The notes: generated by a model not told the origin, from the letters alone. Positions 1-5,251 are shown, counted from the first letter of the stretch. The stretch is 5,368 nucleotides of DNA from Spirochaetia bacterium (GCA_031270615.1 JAISXE010000303.1:1-5368), one strand, 5' to 3'. A program made the numbers and translations.

Positions 1-117
1 TTTACGCCGCAAATGCGCCAAAATTCCGAATCGGAGTGGAATTACAAATGGGTTTTGGAACAGGCTCCCATAAAAACCGCATTTCTTGTGATTTTCGTTT
101 TGAAATCGGAATTGCTG
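1..117. repeat. Left arm of long inverted repeat (partner at 5252-5350)
   Basis: This stretch matches the reverse complement of 5252-5350 almost base for base, with about five substitutions outside one 18 bp insertion at 68-85 that the right arm lacks. The outer end begins TTTACGCCGCAAATGCGCC and the inner end is GAAATCGGAATTGCTG. Within it, TCCGA (25-29) and TCGGA (31-35) form a perfect 5 bp inverted repeat around one A, and AATTCC (22-27) pairs alternatively with GGAATT (38-43). By comparison with the right arm the repeat probably continues left of base 1 into a GC-rich hairpin, so this copy may be cut by the window edge. No transposase accompanies it. It may be a dispersed intergenic repeat, a MITE-like element or a regulatory element; sequence alone does not decide. 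Confidence 0.9.
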
Positions 118-134
118 AGTGCCATGCCTCCCCC

Positions 135-163
135 TTGCCAATTATATTACAACACACTATATT
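135..163 (+). promoter_or_regulatory. Sigma-70-type promoter of the toxin-antitoxin operon
   Basis: A -35 box TTGCCA (135-140) and a -10 box TATATT (158-163) are separated by exactly 17 bp. Transcription would start near 170, giving a leader of about 25 nt before the antitoxin ATG at 196. The surrounding DNA (141-180) is strongly AT-rich. The promoter lies 17 bp inside the inner end of the long repeat. Confidence 0.7.
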
Positions 164-178
164 TGTACTAGATTGTAA
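147..178. promoter_or_regulatory. Possible autorepression operator of the toxin-antitoxin operon
   Basis: The half-sites TTACAA (147-152) and TTGTAA (173-178) are perfect inverted copies separated by 20 bp. They flank the -10 box and the expected transcription start. Ribbon-helix-helix antitoxins of the RelB/DinJ family normally bind palindromes overlapping their own promoter, so this is the natural operator candidate. The symmetry is seen in the sequence; its use as an operator is inferred. Confidence 0.45.
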
Positions 179-195
179 AACGCAGGGGGATTGCG

Positions 196-498
196 ATGGC
201 AAAAACAAGCCTTTTACAGGTACGGATCGACACGGAATTGAAGCGGCAGGCGGAAAAACTTTTCGCGGAAATCGGCCTGGATACGCCCTCCGCCGTGCGG
301 CTGTTTTTCAAGCAATCGGTGGCGCGAAAGGCGATACCCTTTCCTTTGGCTGCGGCGGAAGGCACAAGCGCTTCGGAAGGCGAAGAACCTCTAAAAGTAT
401 GGCAGGGCCTTACGCCGCTCATGAAAAATCCCATACATCTGGATGGGTATCAAAAATTCACACGGGATGAACTCCATGATAGAGAAAGTTTTTTTTGA
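196..498 (+). CDS. RelB/DinJ-family antitoxin (ribbon-helix-helix)
   Basis: This is a 100-residue antitoxin of a type II toxin-antitoxin pair. The N-terminus has the family layout: a beta strand LLQVRID (6-12), a helix of charged residues (13-25), then GLDTPSAVRLFFKQSV (27-42) as the second helix of the ribbon-helix-helix, and IPFPL at 47-51. These parts would dimerise and bind the operator. The tail (about 62-100) is charged and likely disordered until it wraps the toxin; its end, YQKFTRDELHDR, resembles antitoxin tails that block PIN or RelE partners. The start is firm: AGGGGG at 184-189 lies six bases before the ATG. The gene overlaps the toxin by 23 bases, so the two are probably translationally coupled. 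RelB/DinJ proteins are usually paired with RelE/YafQ toxins, so the PIN partner here is a mixed pairing. The complex would act in the cytoplasm and repress its own promoter. Confidence 0.88.
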   Translation: MAKTSLLQVRIDTELKRQAEKLFAEIGLDTPSAVRLFFKQSVARKAIPFPLAAAEGTSASEGEEPLKVWQGLTPLMKNPIHLDGYQKFTRDELHDRESFF

Positions 499-904
499 TA
501 CTAATTTATTCATCTACGCCTATACAACGAATGAGCCGGAAAAAACAGAGGCCATACGCGCCTTTTTCCGGAAATGTTCGGCGAAAACGAGTATTGTTAT
601 CAGCACGCAGGTATTAAGCGAATTTTACGCGGTTATGGCGAAACATCGGTATCCCCATGAAAAAATCGTCAATCATCTTAACGAGTTAATTTCCTCCGCC
701 ACGGTCAACGCCATAAGCGTGAAAACGGTTGAGAAGGCCCTGTTCCTCAAGGGAAAATACGCATACTCGTGGTGGGATTCGCTCATCCTTGCTTCCGCTT
801 TGGAAAACGGCTGTACCCGCGTCTACTCCGAGGATATGCGCCACGGGCAGATTATCGAAGAGGCGCTCTTCATCGAAAACCCATTTTCTGCCGCAGCCGG
901 TTGA
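476..904 (+). CDS. PIN-domain toxin (VapC-like ribonuclease)
   Basis: This 142-residue single PIN domain is probably a metal-dependent RNA-cutting toxin neutralised by the gene just upstream. The four acidic active-site positions of the fold are all visible: D8 in FFDTN, E49 in VLSEF, D101 in WWDSLI and D120 in YSEDM. The C-terminus, HGQII followed by IENPF, is typical of the family, and the length is normal, so it looks intact. I prefer ATG 476 because PIN toxins usually begin a few residues before the first Asp (M-I-x-x-V-F-F-D-T-N). In-frame ATGs at 467 and 443 would add 3 or 11 residues. None has a good ribosome site, which fits coupling to the overlapping antitoxin. A run of eight T (489-496) sits at codons 5-7. 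GC is about 47%, lower than the genes to the right, suggesting later acquisition. The RNA target cannot be told from sequence. Confidence 0.9.
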   Translation: MIEKVFFDTNLFIYAYTTNEPEKTEAIRAFFRKCSAKTSIVISTQVLSEFYAVMAKHRYPHEKIVNHLNELISSATVNAISVKTVEKALFLKGKYAYSWWDSLILASALENGCTRVYSEDMRHGQIIEEALFIENPFSAAAG

Positions 905-928
905 AGCCGCCAGCGGCTCAGTGGTTTT
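905..928 (+). terminator. Weak candidate terminator after the PIN toxin
   Basis: AGCCGC (905-910) and GCGGCT (913-918) form a perfect short hairpin directly after the toxin stop codon. It is followed, after a six-base gap, by TTTTCTT on the plus strand. The loop is very tight (four bases if one pair opens) and the T run is offset, so termination is plausible rather than clear. The hairpin reaches base 918, the last base of the convergent HAD gene's stop codon. Confidence 0.35.
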
Positions 929-1619
929 CTTCTCCCAAAATCCCAAGCAGCTCCGGCAGCCGCCGGATTTCGTAGGTGGGGACGATTTCCGGGACGCCGG
1001 TTTTTCCCTTGGGGTTAAACCAGCAGGTATCGATGCCGAAGTTTATGCCGCCCTGGATATCGGAGCTCAGGCTGTCGCCGATGACAAGGGTGGTTTTCCT
1101 GTCCGCATGGCCGGCGTCCCTCAAGGCATACTCGAAAATGCCCGGGTCCGGTTTCTGTATGCCGATCTCGTCTGAAACGGCCACGCCGTCCATGTACATA
1201 CCCGCGCCCGAAAGCGCCAGCCGTTTCCGCTGGGCCTCCTTCAAGCCGTTGGTGATAAGCCCCAGTTTGTAGCGGGGACGCAGTTTTTCCAAAAGCGGCA
1301 GCACATCGTCAAAAAGGAAGGCCGATCCCGAAAGGTTGGAAACATACAGGGCGGCCACAAGCTCTGGATTGCCTTCTATGCCGCAGGCCTGGAACAGTAT
1401 GCGAAAACGCTTTACCCTGAGCTCGGGGGCGGAAACCACGCCTTTCTCGAAATCCTTCCACATTTCCGCGTTGATGCGGGTGTACTCTGGAAGGTAAGAC
1501 TTTTCATGGTAGGCTATTCCCGCCTGCCGGAAAGCCTCCGCCAGGGACCATCTTTCCGTTCTATCGTAGTCAACAAGGGTTCCGTCAAAATCAAAAAGAA
1601 GAAACTCGTATTTTTTCAT
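918..1619 (-). CDS. yjjG: YjjG-like HAD-IA pyrimidine nucleotidase
   Basis: This 233-residue cytoplasmic HAD-superfamily phosphatase most resembles YjjG, a nucleotidase that removes phosphate from (including non-canonical) pyrimidine nucleotides. All four HAD motifs are present: DFDGTLVD with nucleophile D10 and acid/base D12; LITNG with T123; QKPDP with K156; and GDSLSSDI with Mg-binding D182 and D187. The stretch SDIQGGINFGIDTCWFN (186-202) is close to the YjjG signature, and the helical cap lies between motifs I and II (about 17-95). The length matches the family (E. coli YjjG is about 225). The frame stays open for another 138 codons opposite rlpA, but the motif-I position fixes the start at the ATG read from 1619. 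Only a weak GTGGA lies before it. The gene ends inside a short interspersed repeat, converges with the toxin gene (13 bp gap) and diverges from rlpA. The exact substrate is inferred; a general HAD phosphatase is the alternative. Confidence 0.87.
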   Translation of the reverse strand: MKKYEFLLFDFDGTLVDYDRTERWSLAEAFRQAGIAYHEKSYLPEYTRINAEMWKDFEKGVVSAPELRVKRFRILFQACGIEGNPELVAALYVSNLSGSAFLFDDVLPLLEKLRPRYKLGLITNGLKEAQRKRLALSGAGMYMDGVAVSDEIGIQKPDPGIFEYALRDAGHADRKTTLVIGDSLSSDIQGGINFGIDTCWFNPKGKTGVPEIVPTYEIRRLPELLGILGEENH

Positions 1620-1626
1620 GGCATCC

Positions 1627-1655
1627 ACTATGCACTGTAGAGGCCGCTTTTTCAA
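1627..1655 (-). promoter_or_regulatory. Candidate promoter for the HAD nucleotidase gene
   Basis: On the minus strand, TTGAAA (1655-1650) and CATAGT (1632-1627) are 17 bp apart and match five and four of six consensus bases. Transcription would begin at about 1620, one base before the ATG. If the promoter is real, the message would be leaderless or nearly so, which fits the lack of a good ribosome site. It occupies the 51 bp gap shared with the divergent rlpA. Confidence 0.35.
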
Positions 1656-1670
1656 GCCGAAAATAAAACC

Positions 1671-2261
1671 ATGAAAGGAAAAACTCTGAAAACAGCCTTC
1701 CTCGCGGCCTTCCTGTCCGCGGCCTTCCTCGCTTTCGCTGATGGGGAAGAAGGTTTTGCCTCCTGGTACGGCGGCAAATTCCATGGCCGCAAAACCGCGA
1801 ACGGCGAAATCTTTGACACGAACAAACTCACCGCGGCGCACAAAACCCTCGGCTTTGGCACAAAAGTCCGGGTAACGGAAAGCGAAAGCGGGAAATCCGT
1901 CATCGTCCGCATCAACGACCGCGGCCCCTTTGTCGAAAACAGGATCATCGACCTGTCCAAAGCCGCCGCGGACATCATAGGCCTTACGGCCCGGGGCGTC
2001 GCGAAGGTGAAACTGGAAATCGTCGAAGCCCAAAACCCGGCCTCGCCCTTCATAACGCTACAGGTGGCCTCCTTCGGCAGCCAAGACAACGCCCTGCGCC
2101 TGAAAAACAAGCTTTTTGAGGCCGGCCTCTCCCCCTCCATCGAGACAACGGAAGCGGGCATCCACCGCGTGCTTCTGGAGCATGTCCCCCTCGAAACCGT
2201 GGATTCCGTAAAATCCCGGCTCGCCGCCCTGGGCCTCGCGGATGTCGTGGTGCGCCGCTGA
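1671..2261 (+). CDS. rlpA: RlpA-family septal lytic transglycosylase with SPOR domain
   Basis: This 196-residue secreted cell-wall protein belongs to a family that cleaves glycan strands, typically denuded ones at the division site. Residues 1-23 form a signal peptide (KGKTLK, a hydrophobic core 9-21, then AFA) with likely signal peptidase I cleavage before D24. There is no lipobox cysteine, so unlike E. coli RlpA it should be a soluble periplasmic protein. The double-psi beta-barrel spans about 28-118: FASWYGGKFHGRKTANGE opens it, H57 (TAAHKTL) and D83 (INDRGPF) match the catalytic His and Asp positions, and RIIDLSKAAA follows. A compact SPOR domain (about 127-196, starting ITLQVASFGS) should bind denuded peptidoglycan. 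The linker is very short and the protein shorter than enterobacterial RlpA. No other in-frame start codon lies between the ATG and a TAG at 1638-1640, yet no Shine-Dalgarno is visible; AGAGG at 1639-1643 is too far. It stands alone, divergent from the HAD gene. Confidence 0.9.
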   Translation: MKGKTLKTAFLAAFLSAAFLAFADGEEGFASWYGGKFHGRKTANGEIFDTNKLTAAHKTLGFGTKVRVTESESGKSVIVRINDRGPFVENRIIDLSKAAADIIGLTARGVAKVKLEIVEAQNPASPFITLQVASFGSQDNALRLKNKLFEAGLSPSIETTEAGIHRVLLEHVPLETVDSVKSRLAALGLADVVVRR

Positions 2262-2276
2262 TCCCCGCCCCCGCAT

Positions 2277-2316
2277 TCCCGCGGCAAAGTTCTTAGGCAA
2301 AGGATTTACCGCGGGA
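2277..2316. repeat. GC-rich inverted repeat after rlpA
   Basis: TCCCGCGG (2277-2284) and CCGCGGGA (2309-2316) are perfect 8 bp inverted copies around a 24 bp loop, starting 15 bp after the rlpA stop. There is no T tract directly behind it and the loop is long, so it is not a classic intrinsic terminator. It may be an mRNA 3' stem or a protein-binding site. Confidence 0.5.
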
Positions 2317-2375
2317 CCATGGGTTGACAGAAAAAGAGAATAAAAAAACGGTAACTATTCAGCCGGAGAAGAAAC

Positions 2376-2414
2376 CACTGACAGCACGGACAAAGACGGA
2401 CAGACACGGGCAAA
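2376..2414 (+). repeat. Degenerate tandem ~10-mer repeat
   Basis: Four adjacent units can be read: CACTGACAG, CACGGACAAA, GACGGACAGA and CACGGGCAAA. They share a CACGGACA-like core with a spacing of nine to ten bases, close to one DNA helical turn. Two further units of the same type, CACTGGCCC and CACGGACGAG, follow at 2442-2460. The array begins inside an AACCACTG motif copy. Function is unknown. Confidence 0.6.
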
Positions 2415-2437
2415 ATACTGCAAGGAAAAGAAAAATT

Positions 2438-2584
2438 TAACCACTGGCCCCACGGACGAGGCGTTGGCAAGGATGAAGAGAGGAAGAATTTTTCTGTCGC
2501 AGTGGCCGGTCCCAGTGCCCGCGCGGTCTAGTGGTTTCTCTTTTTTTTCAGTCCGGGAAGCCGGTGCCGCGCGGCCAGTGGTTA
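2438..2584. repeat. 12 bp perfect inverted repeat bracketing the end of the double-CNB gene
   Basis: TAACCACTGGCC (2438-2449) and GGCCAGTGGTTA (2573-2584) are perfect inverted copies 123 bp apart. A second nested pair is AGAAACCACT (2370-2379) with AGTGGTTTCT (2530-2539). The right arm of the first pair supplies the TAA stop of the minus-strand gene. A fifth relative, CAGTGGTT, lies at 919-926 at the end of the HAD gene. Together they suggest a short interspersed repeat family with an ACCACTG core followed by GC-rich DNA. Confidence 0.65.
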
Positions 2585-3805
2585 TCTTCCCTGCTCGCGG
2601 CGGATTCTCTCCAGCTTTTGCAGCTTTCGGTAGTAGGTGGCCTGGTTCAGGATTTCGATGATATTGGTCGAGACGATGCGGTTGTCAGCCGTCTTGATCT
2701 TCGGGTTTTGCAGAAGCTCCCGCAGCGCCTTGTTCCCCTCGGCCAGCGGAAGGCCGACCATGCTGATAAGCTCTTTGGGGCCAAAATCGAAGGTATAGCT
2801 TTCGCCGTTGCGGATGCCGACCCGCGCCTTTTCCAGTTGAAGGAGGAGGGCGTCGTACATCTTTCCCAGCGGGTCGGACTGCAGCGTGTTGGCAAGCTGC
2901 TTGTAAATAAACCAAATCCGCTCCGAAAGAAGCTGGGTAAGCCGCGCGATGATCTGCGGCTGGGAGCTGACCATGCGGGCAAAGTTCACCTTGTTCACGG
3001 CCATCAGCGTCGCGTCCTCAAAGGCAATCGCCGAGGCGGAACGCGGCTTGTTTTCGATAAGGGACATCTCCCCGAAAATATCGCCCGTCTTCAGAATCGC
3101 AAGAAGGACCTCCGTCCCCCCCACGAGCTTGGAAATCTTCACGCTGCCTTTCTGGATGATGTACAGCTCCTTGCCCGCCATGCTCTCCGCGAAAATCATC
3201 GTGTTTTTAGGGTACAGCCTGTTAAAAGTGGTCTCGCTGCCGTCAAGGAAAGCGACTTTTGCATAGGGCTGGATCTTGGCCATCCTTTCCATCGCCTTCT
3301 GCATATTCACCCCCTTGGGGTGGCTCTTCGCGTAATGGTAATAGGCGTAGTAGGCAAGGTCAAACTGGTTCTGCTTCGCATAGTATTCGGCAAGGTTGAA
3401 AAGGTGGTCGGGATCCCCCTCCGTGCTGGCCTTGTTCGTCAGCCGCCCCAGGGCTTCGTCCAGGTAGCGCATTCGGCGGGAGAACTGCTCGATGATCTTC
3501 ATCGCCACCGGGGCGTTCTTTTCGATTAAAAGGCCGTACTGCTCCCTCTGGACGGCAATCAGGGAAACGTCCGTCATTGCCCGCGCCGTCTCGATATGGC
3601 TGTGCGAGGACATCGTGGAAACAACGCCGAAGAAATCGCCCGGCCCCAGAAGGTTCCCCTTCTCCTCCACAACCTCCACTTCCTTACTGAGCATGACCTG
3701 CCCGGAACGGATGATATAGAAGCACTCGGCCTTCTGTTTGCCTTCCACGATGATATAGGCGTCTTTATTAAAATTTACAATCGACAGTTGTAAAGGATTA
3801 CTCAT
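2582..3805 (-). CDS. Tandem cyclic-nucleotide-binding, Crp-like transcriptional regulator
   Basis: This 407-residue cytoplasmic protein resembles a Crp/Fnr regulator with a duplicated sensor. CNB domain 1 spans about 5-115, with the barrel turns EGKQKAECFYIIRSGQ and GPGDFFG. A single TPR-like unit lies at about 132-165 (HLFNLAEYYAKQN... AYYHYAKSHP). CNB domain 2 spans about 185-300. A winged helix follows at about 340-390 (PKELISMVGLPLAEGNKALRELL). Domain 2 keeps the phosphate-binding cassette: F244-G-E246-M-S-L, then PRSA with R255. Domain 1 has FGVVS and ETARA, so the conserved Glu is replaced and ligand binding is doubtful. The winged helix suggests DNA binding; the ligand (cAMP, c-di-AMP, none) cannot be told. 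The start is firm, with AAGGGG (3815-3810) five bases before the ATG. It lies 69 bp downstream of glyA on the same strand but has its own strong promoter. Similar double-CNB proteins are familiar from treponemes. Targets are unknown. Confidence 0.82.
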   Translation of the reverse strand: MSNPLQLSIVNFNKDAYIIVEGKQKAECFYIIRSGQVMLSKEVEVVEEKGNLLGPGDFFGVVSTMSSHSHIETARAMTDVSLIAVQREQYGLLIEKNAPVAMKIIEQFSRRMRYLDEALGRLTNKASTEGDPDHLFNLAEYYAKQNQFDLAYYAYYHYAKSHPKGVNMQKAMERMAKIQPYAKVAFLDGSETTFNRLYPKNTMIFAESMAGKELYIIQKGSVKISKLVGGTEVLLAILKTGDIFGEMSLIENKPRSASAIAFEDATLMAVNKVNFARMVSSQPQIIARLTQLLSERIWFIYKQLANTLQSDPLGKMYDALLLQLEKARVGIRNGESYTFDFGPKELISMVGLPLAEGNKALRELLQNPKIKTADNRIVSTNIIEILNQATYYRKLQKLERIRREQGR

Positions 3806-3828
3806 ATCGCCCCTTATGCCTACTCTAC

Positions 3829-3858
3829 AGTATAAGTCCCGGCAAAAGTCTTTGTCAA
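3829..3858 (-). promoter_or_regulatory. Near-consensus sigma-70 promoter of the double-CNB gene
   Basis: On the minus strand a perfect -35 box TTGACA (3858-3853) and a -10 box TATACT (3834-3829) are 18 bp apart. Transcription would start at about 3822, giving a leader of roughly 16 nt that carries the AAGGGG ribosome site. It sits wholly between the glyA stop and this gene, so the regulator can be expressed independently of glyA. This is the strongest promoter match in the window. Confidence 0.8.
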
Positions 3859-3874
3859 TGCGGGCGGTACAATC

Positions 3875-5164
3875 CTACCCGGCAACCAAAGGAAATCCCG
3901 AAGAAAACTTTTCCACCTTTGCCGCGACTGTAGCAATCTTACCTTCATTATCGGAATTTTTCAGCACTTCCAGGATAAATTCCGCAACAATTTGCATATC
4001 TTTTTCCCCCAGGCCGCGGGTCGTCAGGGCGGGGGTCCCCAGGCGGATGCCGGAAGTAACCAGGGGGCTTGCCGTGTCGAAGGGAATCGCGTTCTTGTTC
4101 ACGGTGATGTTCGCCGAATCCAGCAGTGTCTCCGCCTTTTTGCCGGAAACCCCGAAGGGCGTCACGTCGATAAGCATCAGGTGGTTGTCCGTCCCGCCGG
4201 AAACGACGCGCGCCCCGCCGTCCTTCAAAGCCGCGCAGAGGGCCTGGGCGTTTTTCAGAATCTGCTGCTGGTATGTCTTGAAATCCGGCTGGAGGGACTC
4301 CCGGAAGGCCACCGCCTTTGCCGCTATGATGTGCATCAGGGGTCCGCCCTGGAGCCCGGGCATGACGGCGCTGTCGATGATCTCCGACCACATTTTGAGC
4401 CTGCCGCTTTTCGCGGCGGTAAGGCCGAAGGGGTTTTCCGCGTCCTTCCCTTTCAGAATCATGCCCCCTCGGGGGCCGCGCAGTGTTTTGTGCGTAGTGG
4501 TGGTCACAACATCCGAATATGGCAGGGGCGAGGGGTGAAGCCCCACGGCAACCAGCCCCGCGATATGCGCCATGTCGGTCATGAAAAACGCGCCCGTTTC
4601 ATCGGCAATCTGCCGGAATTTCGCAAAATCGATGACGCGGGGATAGGCGGAGGCCCCCGCGATGATCATCTTCGGCTTGTGCTCGCGCGCCACGCGGAAA
4701 AGCTCCTCGTAGTCAAGGGTCTCCGTGTCCCTGCGGACCCCGTAACTGACTATGTTGTACAGGCTGCCGGAGAAATTCACCGGGGAGCCGTGGGTCAGGT
4801 GGCCGCCGTGGGCAAGGTTCATGCCCAAAACCGTGTCCCCCGGCTTGAGGAGGGCGTAATAAATAGCCATATTCGCCGGGGCGCCCGCGTGGGGCTGGAC
4901 ATTCGCGTACTCGCAGGAAAAAAGCCGGCAGGCCCTCTCCCGCGCGAGATTCTCCGCCACATCGACACACTCGCAGCCGCCGTAGTACCTCTTTCCCGGA
5001 TAGCCCTCGGCGTACTTGTTGGTCAGCACCGATCCCATGGCCTCCAGCACGGCTTCGGACACGAAGTTCTCGGAAGCTATCAGCTCCAGTTTCTTGAGCT
5101 GCCGTTTTTCCTCTGCTTCCAGCACACCGGCTATTTCACTGTCAACGCGTTCAAGGTTTGTCAT
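3875..5164 (-). CDS. glyA: Serine hydroxymethyltransferase
   Basis: This 429-residue PLP enzyme interconverts serine plus tetrahydrofolate with glycine plus 5,10-methylene-tetrahydrofolate. It is a main source of one-carbon units for purines, thymidylate and methionine, and acts in the cytoplasm as a dimer or tetramer. Visible landmarks are LIASENF (28-34), NKYAEGYPGKRYYGGCE (49-65) with the substrate tyrosines, PHAGAPANMA (91-100), TDMAHIAGL (196-204) with D197 and H200 of the PLP pocket, TTTTHKTLRGPRGG (221-234) with Schiff-base lysine K226, and SGIRLGTPA (371-379) with R374 for the substrate carboxylate. Nothing is missing and the length is normal for the bacterial form. The frame is open 39 codons further upstream, but the family N-terminus and a GAAGGA six bases before the ATG fix the start at 5164. 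The extra frame would run into the long repeat. A weak promoter lies at 5204-5233. Confidence 0.97.
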   Translation of the reverse strand: MTNLERVDSEIAGVLEAEEKRQLKKLELIASENFVSEAVLEAMGSVLTNKYAEGYPGKRYYGGCECVDVAENLARERACRLFSCEYANVQPHAGAPANMAIYYALLKPGDTVLGMNLAHGGHLTHGSPVNFSGSLYNIVSYGVRRDTETLDYEELFRVAREHKPKMIIAGASAYPRVIDFAKFRQIADETGAFFMTDMAHIAGLVAVGLHPSPLPYSDVVTTTTHKTLRGPRGGMILKGKDAENPFGLTAAKSGRLKMWSEIIDSAVMPGLQGGPLMHIIAAKAVAFRESLQPDFKTYQQQILKNAQALCAALKDGGARVVSGGTDNHLMLIDVTPFGVSGKKAETLLDSANITVNKNAIPFDTASPLVTSGIRLGTPALTTRGLGEKDMQIVAEFILEVLKNSDNEGKIATVAAKVEKFSSGFPLVAG

Positions 5165-5170
5165 TCTCGA

Positions 5171-5176
5171 TCCTTC
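5171..5176 (-). promoter_or_regulatory. Ribosome binding site deciding the glyA start
   Basis: GAAGGA on the minus strand lies six bases before the ATG read from 5164. It matters because the open frame extends to 5281 through low-complexity and repeat DNA. This site, together with the family N-terminus, excludes the longer product. Confidence 0.8.
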
Positions 5177-5203
5177 CCATTGTTTTTTGCTTTTGGCCCC
5201 CTT

Positions 5204-5233
5204 ACTTTGGCCTGGAAACGCGGCCAGTGTCAA
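5204..5233 (-). promoter_or_regulatory. Weak candidate promoter of glyA
   Basis: A perfect -35 box TTGACA (5233-5228) is followed at 18 bp spacing by CAAAGT (5209-5204), which matches only three of six -10 bases. The -35 box is 18 bp from the inner end of the long repeat. A 10 bp palindrome, GGCCGCGGCC (5236-5245), containing adjoining SacII- and NotI-type sites, lies between them. A poor -10 would fit an activated promoter, but this is inference. Confidence 0.35.
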
Positions 5234-5251
5234 GGGGCCGCGGCCGCAACG

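Larger units (their letters stand above)
2262..2581. other. 320 bp gene-free stretch rich in short repeats
   Basis: No convincing gene is seen here on either strand. From left to right it holds a GC-rich inverted repeat (2277-2316), an A-rich patch (2330-2348), a degenerate tandem ~10-mer (2376-2414), and several copies of an ACCACT-cored motif in both orientations. On the plus strand a pyrimidine run ending in eight T (2535-2548) follows a GC-rich segment and could serve as a poor terminator for rlpA. It separates the convergent rlpA and double-CNB genes, the usual place for interspersed repeats to accumulate. Confidence 0.6.

Noticed and set aside
1..117. Insertion-sequence end
   Set aside because: There is no transposase frame inside or next to either arm and no target-site duplication can be seen, so an ordinary IS call is not supported.
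36..470. 144-codon plus-strand frame starting in the left repeat
   Set aside because: It overlaps the antitoxin in another frame and includes the promoter; it has no recognisable domain and the antitoxin has clear family motifs.
1620..2033. 138-codon upstream extension of the HAD gene
   Set aside because: It runs antisense through rlpA, lacks HAD-like sequence, and the first HAD motif already sits ten residues after the ATG read from 1619.
2324..2329. TTGACA after rlpA as a promoter
   Set aside because: No -10-like box occurs at 16-19 bp and no plus-strand gene follows; the downstream DNA is an A-rich run and repeats.
2531..3529. 332-codon open frame on the plus strand opposite the double-CNB gene
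   Set aside because: It is antisense to a clear domain-bearing protein, has no family resemblance or ribosome site, and is the expected result of biased codon use in a GC-rich gene.
3816..4538. 240-codon plus-strand frame opposite glyA
   Set aside because: It is a shadow of the conserved glyA coding sequence, without a ribosome site or homology that I recognise.
5165..5235. Riboswitch ahead of glyA (glycine or folate type)
   Set aside because: The leader is at most about 40 nt from the candidate promoter and shows only small GGCC pairings; no conserved riboswitch core is visible.
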